A DNA stretch of 64,000 nucleotides from Coenobita brevimanus (lineage: Eukaryota > Arthropoda > Malacostraca > Decapoda > Coenobitidae), in the NCBI GenBank assembly GCA_032717465.1, contig CM064670.1:13608431-13672430 (forward strand), written 5' to 3'. This document shows positions 56,177-64,000 of this stretch, piece by piece (position 1 is the stretch's first letter; each line of letters starts with the position of its first letter). The position numbers and the translations under genes were made by a program. The notes beneath the pieces were generated by a model. The model did not search any database and was not told the origin of the DNA. It saw nothing but the letters and a program-made list of their open reading frames with translations.

Positions 56177-57062
56177 GCTTGGCACCCAATGGTGCTCCTT
56201 CCAAAACTGTATACCCAAGATTTAGTTGTGATTTGGGTATTTTACACACACCACATTATGTGTGGTCTGGGTAGGTTAATACCAAAATTGGGCCGTGGTA
56301 TTTTAATTATTGCCCTAAACTGACATATTAAGAATGGAAAAATAGTGTCTGTTACAAAAAATAATTATAAACATACGCATTATTTGAGGCAGTAGAAGCA
56401 CCTTACCAATTCACTTCATTTTCCTCCAGTTTGTTTTCTGTATACTTCTAATTTCAGGGTGATAAATTACTTTTCCTGCCGAAAATGTTCCCATCTTTTA
56501 ACATCATGTTCCTTATGTCATACCTGCAGTTGTTTGTTTACGTCTTTACGACATAATGGAAGAATCTTACTCAATATACTGAAAGGTGCGTTTCATTTCC
56601 AAACTTCCCAAATGGATGCTAGGTTAGGTTGGCTTAGATTTAATTATTAGGCACAGTTAAGCTTGGTTTGGTTAGGTTTAGTTAAACACTTGGGACAGTC
56701 TCTTCCGCCATTACGCTTGATAAATCAGAGGAGTTGACACAGCAGAACACCGCTAAAAACAACGGAGAAACAAATTTACCATGAAACGTTTATTTACCAC
56801 CCCAAAAATAATTAGAAAAATATAACAATTAGAAAGAAGAACTGAACTGGTAAGGTGCTTCTACTGCCTCAAACAATGAGTATGTTTACCAAAATATTTT
56901 ACAACAAAAATCAGTACCGTATCATTGACTTCCATGTCCAAAAACTTTATGGTCAGTTTGCAAAATTTTACCAACAATTCTACGCCGAGGGACATTAAAC
57001 AGTCTTCCTACCCTTAATCCTTAATCCATGAACGACCCTCACGTATATTCCATGTCACATTA

Positions 57063-57126
<64 letters not shown>
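57063..57126. repeat. (AT)n microsatellite
   Basis: About 60 bp of AT in copy B, at the point where copy A carries the short RTE-derived insert. Confidence 0.95.
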
Positions 57127-57129
<3 letters not shown>

Positions 57130-59116
57130 TAATCCCAACCATAAAATCATTGGTCCAAGACTGACACGGGCCGCAAAAATTATTCTGTTTAATGCTTATA
57201 CAGCATGGTCTTATTCACTTCGGGCGACTACATCACTTGTGCGTCCGATGGTCATTAAATATTCATTGTATTTATAAGCCTAGTCTTACCAGTACCGAAA
57301 AAAAAAAAAAAAACTGTAAATCACTGGAAGCGTCTTCTGGCACCTGTCAGGCCGGACGTTTGCAAGGGGCTATGGGATATTATTACTTAGCTTGATATAA
57401 TGTTCATTTAACATTTTCTAGTGCAGGATACTGGGAAGTGGGTAAATGTACGCTTTACCTGAAGCAGGGGAAAATAAATCATGTTCCTCAGGTTGTTTTT
57501 TTGTATTTTTCTTAATATTTTCAGGGTGGTAAATTCCCTTTACCTGCTGAAAATTTTTTCCCCTATTACTATCATCACGTTCCTTAAGCGGCACCGACGA
57601 TTGTTTGTTTCCGGCGTAATGGAAGAACCTAGTTAACGTACTAAAAGGTGGATTTCGTTTCCCAGTTTTCCCAACTGGAGGTTAGGTTACGTTAGGTTCA
57701 ATTATCAGGCACAGTTAAGCTATGTTTAATTAAACACTTAAGTTAGGACAGTCCTTTCCGCCATTACGCTAACGAATTAGACGAGTTGTCAACAGCAGAA
57801 CACAGCTAAACACAACGGGGAAACAGATTTAACAAGAAATGTTTACCACAAAAGAAATAATCAGATAATGAATTACTTCTTTACCAAACAGGCGCGGCCT
57901 TTCCATATTTTCTATTGACATGAGTCTTTCTTAGGTTATTTTTTATTATTCCTGGAATACCACGGCTACTGGGGATTTTTATAAACTTACCTCTGAAAGC
58001 TATAAATGAGGATTTAGAATGGCAGTAGCCAGCCATATTTAACGTTCCTAATGTGCATTTTTTACATCCGAAAGCTGGCTGTCAAACACAAGTGAGGTTA
58101 GGTTGAATTAGGTTTGGTTTCGTTAGGTTCCACTGCTTTGAGATGGGATACACGGATGCGTGACATGAGACACGGCCAGTCGCTGAGGTCGTCGGTAAAC
58201 AATACCGAGGGCAACCTGACCCTGTCCGCTTTCTTAAATACCCCAAAATACTTATTTGTGTCTTTTTCCTATCACTTCTTGCACTCACAATGGAACAGTT
58301 AACTGTTATTAATTTGTTGCTTCTGTACCAAAATTACTTACCTTGAGATCGTGAGTTTGTGACAATACAGGTGGAATTTCCGCGGCCGTCTGATAAAGAA
58401 TTACCCAAAAAGAATAACAGACTATCACGAAGAACCACTGACTATCAGGAAGAACGGACTAGTTAGGTGCTTCTGCTGCTTCAAGTAAAACGTATGTGTA
58501 CCAAGAAGTGGCTTTAGCAAACTGACTTCCACTTAAAGCGTTTTTGTCCCTATTTGATAATAACCCAGCTTTTACCGTCTCTCCAAAAACCAAATCATTA
58601 AGATTTTTTTTTTTTTTTTCATGCTTCAAGGCCAGGCGATACTATTCAGTTTGAGAGACAGCGGGCAGGAGTCATTACCTGTCTCTTAACCCTCATCCTC
58701 ATATTTTTTTTTTTTTTTATTCTGTAACATTGTTCATTTCCTACCTAAGTATGTAAACAATTACTCAGTCTTGGGTGTTGAGACCCAAGGCACTGCAGTC
58801 CATATTATTTTAAGGGTAAATGACCAGCCTACTTCCCTGTGGCACTGCATTAGATGCACAATCTGCTGCCTGTCTGTTCCGGCCTTTGGTGTCACAAGTA
58901 ACCAAGACGAAAATACACAACTAATAAGCAATAGCCATCTTTCTATGGCTATGCCTTCATTCAACATGTAAGATTCATTCAAACAGATATTTTTAGTTAT
59001 AGCTTCCTTGACGCAGTAAGTAAAAACACGACAGGCTATATTTCACTGAATGTACGTAGATAGGATATTTATATATACCGGTAAGTATGTATGTATGAAT
59101 ATATGTATATACACAT

Positions 59117-59902
59117 TGTTACATAGCCTATGATTTCATCATCCTTTGTGTAATTTTAACGCACAGTTGCTGCATGTTTGATCACGAGCGTGTTCTGCCT
59201 CAGTCCCCCCCTTCTACCGTTAGTGTAGAGTAAGTCGTTCTCTCTGTTATTCAGAGCGGGATTTTCAGCTCTTTGTCCCCGTGGCTTCATTTGCGCGTCC
59301 TTCTTACAAGTTGTATCAAGCTCTCCTGGCCCCTATATAATGAGCTCAGTCTCTGCATCATGGCCACTTAGATCTGCTCCTCATTTTGTCCACATCTCTG
59401 TCCCCCCCTGTACGGTTATTATTATTGTGAGTGCTCAAGAAATCTCCAAACATCTAGCAGCTGTGTGTAATTTGAGTATAAGTGTTATTGCATTTTTTCT
59501 TGTACTGTGTAGCATAAGGTTAATTCTTAGGCCTAGTGAGGTTTTTGATTAATGTTGGGTTTTATGTCAGTCATTTTTGATAATAGTTTGTATCTTTAAT
59601 AATTTATCTGGCATTCACTGAGTATTATCTGGTATCTCATTTTATCAGGGCTGACTTAGATAAATTTACTCTTGCTAATTTCGTGTTAATAGAGGCTATT
59701 GCAGTTAACCATATATTTAACCTGTTTATTTGCCATTACATTATCCTTATGAGTCCTGAATGTTTTGTTGTTAGTTTGAACATTAAACTTTAACTTGTAA
59801 CTTTACCTAACTCTTTTGTTTTGAACCTGGAACTTTACGGGACAGTAGTGACTCTTAGTATTCTCACTTAAAGTGTACGTTATCTTTCTCTGTTCCGTAA
59901 CA
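59117..59902 (+). mobile_element. Gmr1-type element 5' LTR (786 bp)
   Basis: Runs from TGTTACATAGCC to TGTTCCGTAACA, giving TG...CA ends with matching inverted TGTTAC/GTAACA. The start coincides with the end of homology to copy A. The 3' LTR is outside the window, so the pair cannot be compared here. Confidence 0.75.
59334..59340 (+). promoter_or_regulatory. TATA box in the LTR
   Basis: TATATAA within CCCCTATATAATGAGC, in the expected U3 position. Transcription would begin about 25-30 bp downstream, near 59365-59370. Confidence 0.5.
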
Positions 59903-59908
59903 TAAATT

Positions 59909-59926
59909 TGGCGACCTCATATCAGG
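59909..59926 (+). other. Primer-binding site of the Gmr1-type element
   Basis: TGGCGACCTCATATCAGG, six bases after the LTR end. It starts with TGG as a complement to a tRNA CCA end. Primer tRNA not identified. Confidence 0.5.
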
Positions 59927-59986
59927 ATATTCAGGATATTATCGTAAGGATATTGCTTGATATTTTGTGACTGTTACTTATTAATA

Positions 59987-60934
59987 ATGTCTACTATTAC
60001 TACACTTGATGAAGCCAAAGATTTTTTGTCAAATGTGCAAACAGTGTGTGACGTAGAAAACAGAACAAAGAATGAACTTAAGCTTGTTGCTCAACAATTG
60101 GGAATTGCTGTTCGCTCTCATCATTCTAAAGATCAAATTGTTGACATGATTAATGAAAGCTTGTTTAATGTAACTCCTCCAAATGAGCAAACGCAGATTG
60201 AATTAGCTAAGTTACAGCTAGCCCTGCAGGAGGCTAAGGCTAAGGAGGCGGAGTCTCGTGTTAAGAAGGCTGAATTTCAAGCACGTTCTAAGGAGGCTGA
60301 GGCACAAGTTGAAATTGCTAGGATTCAGGCAGACCATGAGTATCGCATGAAACAAGGTGGAACTGGATCATCTAGCTCTGATGATTTTGATGTGGCTAAA
60401 AATGTTAAACTTGTCCCTCCTTTTAATGAATCTGATTTAACAAAGTATTTTCAGTTGTTTGAGAGGGTAGCTACAGGTTTTAATTGGCCTAAGGAGTATT
60501 GGCCAGTACTCCTTCAAACTGTTCTCACCGGTAAAGCTCAAGTAACTTATGCATCTTTGCCTCAGGATCAGTCTGATAATTATGATGTAGTTAAGAGCTT
60601 GATTCTTAAGGCCTATGAGCTTGTTCCTGAAGCTTATAGAGTAAAATTTAGGACAACTTACAAGCAAGATAAGCAATCCCATGTTGAGTATGCAAAAATC
60701 AAAGAAGATTTGTTAGAGCAGTGGTTAAATTCTAAGAATGTGGATTCTGATTTTGACAAATTTAAGCAGATGATTTTGCTGGAGGACTTCAAGAGGTGTA
60801 TTTATAAAGATGTAAGCCTATATCTTGATGAGAAAAGGATAGATAATTTGTCTGATGCTGCAGTTTTAGCTGATGAATATGTTCTCACTCACAAGAGATA
60901 TTCTAAAGAAAAAGGGAAAGCAGAGACTATGTAG
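59987..60934 (+). CDS. gag: Gag of the Gmr1-type element, with SCAN-like domain
   Basis: 315 codons from the ATG of MSTITTLDEAKDFL to a TAG. Residues 1-60 are helical; about 65-115 are a charged coiled-coil-like stretch (KAKEAESRVKKAEFQAR). About 135-220 are a capsid N-terminal-like region (LTKYFQLFERVATGFNWPKE). About 221-305 resemble the SCAN fold: YRVKFRTTYKQDKQSHVEYA, then FKQMILLEDFKRCIYKDV and LSDAAVLADEYVLTHK. SCAN domains of vertebrate zinc-finger proteins are thought to derive from Gmr1-like Gag. The zinc knuckle lies after the TAG in the same frame, so the natural Gag may extend beyond it. Confidence 0.82.
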   Translation: MSTITTLDEAKDFLSNVQTVCDVENRTKNELKLVAQQLGIAVRSHHSKDQIVDMINESLFNVTPPNEQTQIELAKLQLALQEAKAKEAESRVKKAEFQARSKEAEAQVEIARIQADHEYRMKQGGTGSSSSDDFDVAKNVKLVPPFNESDLTKYFQLFERVATGFNWPKEYWPVLLQTVLTGKAQVTYASLPQDQSDNYDVVKSLILKAYELVPEAYRVKFRTTYKQDKQSHVEYAKIKEDLLEQWLNSKNVDSDFDKFKQMILLEDFKRCIYKDVSLYLDEKRIDNLSDAAVLADEYVLTHKRYSKEKGKAETM

Positions 60935-63543
60935 GCCTACGTTACCTCTACTCAGAGTACAGGTAACAGGAAAGAGAATAAGGATGATGTTTCTCAGGAA
61001 GTAAATACCAGCTTCACCTCTAGATTTCAGAAAAGTAAATGTACTTATTGTAGTATGCTTGGTCATACTACGGAGAGATATTTCAGGAGACAGCGTGATG
61101 TGAACAAAAAGGAGTCTTTAAATATTCAGTCAATTGGTCTAGTGTCCACTCTTGAGAGTTCCCAGAATTCTTTAACTGAGTTAACTGAACCTGCTTTGAG
61201 GGGTAACTTAAATTCTCATGATGGAGCTCCTCTTTTGAGCAGTAACGTGGGTGACACTCTCAAGAGTTCATGTGCTAATTTCCTGTCTGATGGTTTTGTC
61301 AGTCCTCGGGACAGTAATTACAGGAAATCAGTTCAAATATATCGTGATACAGGTGCTTGCCAATCCCTTATGCTGACCAGTGTTCTAGGCTCTAATGTTA
61401 ATTCCTCTGATGAAACTGTAATCTTACAAGGTGTAGGGAATAATTACTTCTCTGTCCGTCTGTGCAGAGTGAATTTAGAGTCTGGTTTTGTTAATGGTTC
61501 CGTTATGGTTGGGTTGGTTGAGACACTCCCAATGTCAGGTGTAACTTTCTTACTTGGAAATGATATTGGTGGAAGTCAAGTGTGTCCAGCTCCTCAGTTG
61601 TCTAGTGAGCCAGTGGCTGTGTCCCAGGATTGTGATGTCCCTGATGTGTTCCCTGCATGTGCTGTCACTAGGGCTAAGTCTAAAGTTACTGGTGATTTAG
61701 AGGATAATGATGATGATGATGTTATCCTAGCTGACACTTTTCTTGCTAATTTGGACCACTCACCAGATGAGGCAGTACCCCGTAGTGTTGATAATTTGTC
61801 TCGTCAAGAGTTGGTTGAGTTGCAGGTTGCTGACCCTGAGTTGAAAGGTCTAGCTAACTCTGCTTACAGTGAAGAAGAGTCAGCCGGTGCTTCTACTTGT
61901 TATTATGTAAAGTCAGGAGTACTTATGAGGAAGTGGAGACCCCCAACAGCATCAGCCGACTGTGAATGGGAGGTTGTACATCAAGTTGTCATCCCTCGTG
62001 TTTGTAGGCAGGATATCATTAGAGTGGCTCATGATTCCAGTTTGGCAGGACACCTTGGAGTGAGGAAGACTGTGGCACGCATTTTGAAACACTTCTACTG
62101 GCCAGGTATCTTCAGGGATGTTTCCTGGTATTGTAAGTCTTGTCACACCTGTCAAGTTGTGGGGAAGTGTAATCAGACCGAAAAGGTTGCACCTCTAGTT
62201 CCCATTCCTCCTTTTGAGGCGCCTTTCACCCGTGTGTTGGTGGATATTGTGGGCCCTCTTCCTAAGACTTCTTCAGGATTTTCTTATGCGTTGACCATGA
62301 TTGATATGGCTACTCGTTATCCTGAAGCCATTCCACTTAGAAATATCTCAGCAAAGAACGTGGTTAAGGAAATGCTAGGGTTCTTCACAAAGTTTGGTCT
62401 GCCCAAGGAGGTACAGTCAGACCGGGGAAGTAATTTCATGTCAAATGTTTTCAAGCAGTCTCTGAAAGAGTTGGGCATCACCCAGATCACGTCTTCAGCT
62501 TACCATCCCCAGACCCAAGGAGCGTTGGAGAGATATCATCAAACACTCAAATCGATGCTCAAGAAATACTGTTTGGAACATCAGAAAGACTGGGATAAAG
62601 GTCTTCCATTCATTGTGTTTGCCGCAAGAGAATCTCCAAATGAATCACTGGGCTTCTCACCTTTTGAACTACTGTTTGGCCATGAAGTAAGAGGACCCCT
62701 TAAGTTACTCAAGGAATGCTGGCTGTCGGAGGAAGATGACGTCAACCTACTGGAATATGTGATGAAGTTCAAAGAACGGCTGTCCACTGCTTTACAGCTG
62801 GCGAGAGAGAATTTAGGAGCTGCTCAGGAGAAGATGAAGACTTGGTATGATAAGAAGTCCAGGTTACGCCACTTTCAGCCAGGAGATCAGGTTTTGATTC
62901 TGCTACCAGTTCATGGGCAACCTCTTCAAGCCAAGTTTAGTGGTCCTTATTTCGTGGAGAAGAAACTCAGTGATGTCAACTATGTCATCGCCACACCAGA
63001 TCGTAGAAAGAACAAGCAACTATGTCACATCAACATGTTAAAGTTATATCACAGGCGGGACGAAAATAATCCAGTCTGCACTGTAGCTGTTCCACCCGAG
63101 TCTGCAAGTGAAGCTCTCCCATGCAGCATGAGCCTGAGTGATAGTTTGGGGAAGAATCCTGATATCATGAATGATCTCCAGACTAAGCTTTCTCATCTAC
63201 CTCCGAAGGAAAGGCAGGAGTTTTCGGCATTACTGCAGGAGTACCCGCAAGTGTTCCGTGCCACTCCAGGAAGAACCACTGTGTTGATGCATGATGTCGA
63301 TGTTGGAGACGCAAAGCCAATTAAATTGCCTCCTTACCGTGTGAACCCAGTGAAAGTTCCTCTCATCCAGAAGGAGCTTGGCTACCTGTTGGACCACAAG
63401 ATGATTGAGCCCTGTCAGAGCGAGTGGAGTTCTCCTGTCACTCTGGTCCCTAAGCCAGGTGGGTCACAGCGGCTTTGCATTGACTACAGACGAGTTAATC
63501 AGATAACCAAAACAGACACCCTCTCCCTCGTGTGGAAGATTGC
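60935..63543 (+). CDS. pol: Pol of the Gmr1-type element: knuckle, protease, integrase, start of RT
   Basis: Continuous in the gag frame after the TAG. First comes a zinc-knuckle CTYCSMLGHTTERY, with Tyr in place of the last Cys. Then an aspartic protease (DTGA near 61344; FLLGNDI later), an integrase zinc-binding end (HLGVRKT, WYCKSCHTC, about 62060-62150), and an integrase core with all three acidic residues (VDIVGPLP about 62240, SDRGSNF about 62419, GALERYHQ about 62520). A GPY/F module follows (FSGPYFVEKKL about 62938). RT begins at about 63340 (WSSPVTLVPKPGG, CIDYRRVNQ). The frame then fails at about 63524 and stops at 63543-63547. Integrase upstream of RT is the diagnostic feature. Confidence 0.88.
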
Positions 63544-64000
63544 ATAGACAAGATCGGAAAGGCTAGGTACATAAGTAAGTTTGATTTGTTAAAGGGATAC
63601 TGGCAAGTACCTATGACTGAACGTGCTAGGGAGATCTCATGTTTTGTAACACTAGGAAAGACTTTTGCATGTTCAGTAATGCCATATGGTATGAAGAATG
63701 CACCAGCCACATTTCAGAAGCTCATGAATGTTGTAACAGAGGGTTTGGCAGGGTGTGTTGTTTATATTGATGATGTATTAATCTTCAGTGACAACTGGAA
63801 AGATCACCTATGCCATGTCAGTAAATTTCTTGAGCGTTTGGTTCATGCTAATCTTGTAGCTAATTTATCAAAGTGTGAGTTTGGTCAAGCTAAAGTTCAG
63901 TACCTTGGGTATGTAATTGGTGATGGACATGTTGCACCACCAGGAGCTAAGGTTCAGGTTATAAGTGATCTTCCCAGACCTAAAAGTAGGAAGGAGCTAC
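63526..64000 (+). pseudogene. pol: RT continuation of the Gmr1-type element in a shifted frame
   Basis: Downstream of the frame break the RT palm continues in another frame: PRVEDCIDKIGKARYISKFD, then KGYWQVPMTERA, MPYGMKNAPATFQ and the active site VVYIDDVLIFSD (YIDD at 63763-63774, both catalytic Asp present). It runs open to the window end. The net shift equals loss of one base. Whether it is a real lesion or an assembly error cannot be told from sequence alone. Confidence 0.8.

Larger units (their letters stand above)
55007..59112 (+). repeat. Segmental duplication copy B
   Basis: A compact version (4.1 kb) of the locus that spans 1725-28316 in copy A. Collinear throughout, but lacking all LTR and LINE insertions of A. 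It carries its own MITE (55846-56176) and (AT)n. Similarity to A ends at GTATATACACAT, where an LTR element begins at 59117, so the duplication may continue beyond that element. No gene supported. Confidence 0.85.
59117..64000 (+). mobile_element. Gmr1-type Ty3/gypsy-like LTR retrotransposon, 5' part
   Basis: 5' LTR, primer site, Gag with SCAN-like region, zinc knuckle, protease, integrase, then RT, running past the window end. Integrase precedes RT, an order otherwise typical of Ty1/copia. Known Ty3/gypsy exceptions are the Gmr1-like elements. Frames are long and only two lesions are seen (TAG at 60932, frameshift near 63524), so the copy is young relative to E1 and E2. Confidence 0.85.

Overview
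Eukaryotic, animal, probably arthropod DNA. No bacterial or phage gene organisation is visible: there are no operons, ribosome binding sites or CRISPR arrays. The window is a dense, nested pile of transposable elements, long microsatellites ((AT)n, (GT)n, (CT)n, (GATA)n) and minisatellites, with degenerate TTAGG-like stretches. The mix (RTE-like and CR1/jockey-group LINEs, Ty3/gypsy elements, a DD82E Tc1/mariner transposase, piggyBac, tRNA SINEs) would suit a decapod crustacean, but species is inference only. At most one candidate host exon (52832-53134) was found.

Layout. A roughly 4.1 kb locus occurs twice in direct orientation: copy A from about 1725 to 28316 and copy B from about 55007 to 59112. 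Copy A has been inflated to 26.6 kb by insertions that B lacks: a Ty3/gypsy element on the minus strand (E1, 4600-12595), joined head-to-head to a plus-strand LTR (12596-14328); a second related gypsy element on the plus strand (E2, 14880-24064), flanked by about 300 bp of duplicated locus sequence; a nearly full-length RTE-like LINE (about 24372-27552, minus); and a short RTE-derived insert (about 3482-3866). Copy B serves as an empty-site control. It carries its own 331-bp MITE (55846-56176) that A lacks.

The middle (28-55 kb) holds a CR1-like remnant, minisatellites (47, about 89, 76, 34 and 22 bp units; the 34-bp one repeats the CRE octamer TGACGTCA), and two copies of a CR1/jockey-group LINE, one interrupted by a 748-bp piggyBac-like element with TTAA duplications. 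Next comes a nest: an RTE-like LINE split by a DD82E transposon with an intact transposase ORF, whose own terminal repeat is split by a 1.27-kb non-autonomous TIR element. A second, inverted, nearly identical copy of that small element sits 2.3 kb away inside another LINE, which also hosts a tRNA-derived SINE.

The right edge (59117-64000, running off the window) is a Ty3/gypsy-like element of Gmr1 type: a SCAN-like Gag, and integrase encoded upstream of reverse transcriptase. Gag and Pol lie in one frame separated by a single TAG, and the RT frame is broken once. It is the least decayed LTR element here. Most other coding regions are pseudogenes; the DD82E transposase is the clearest intact one.
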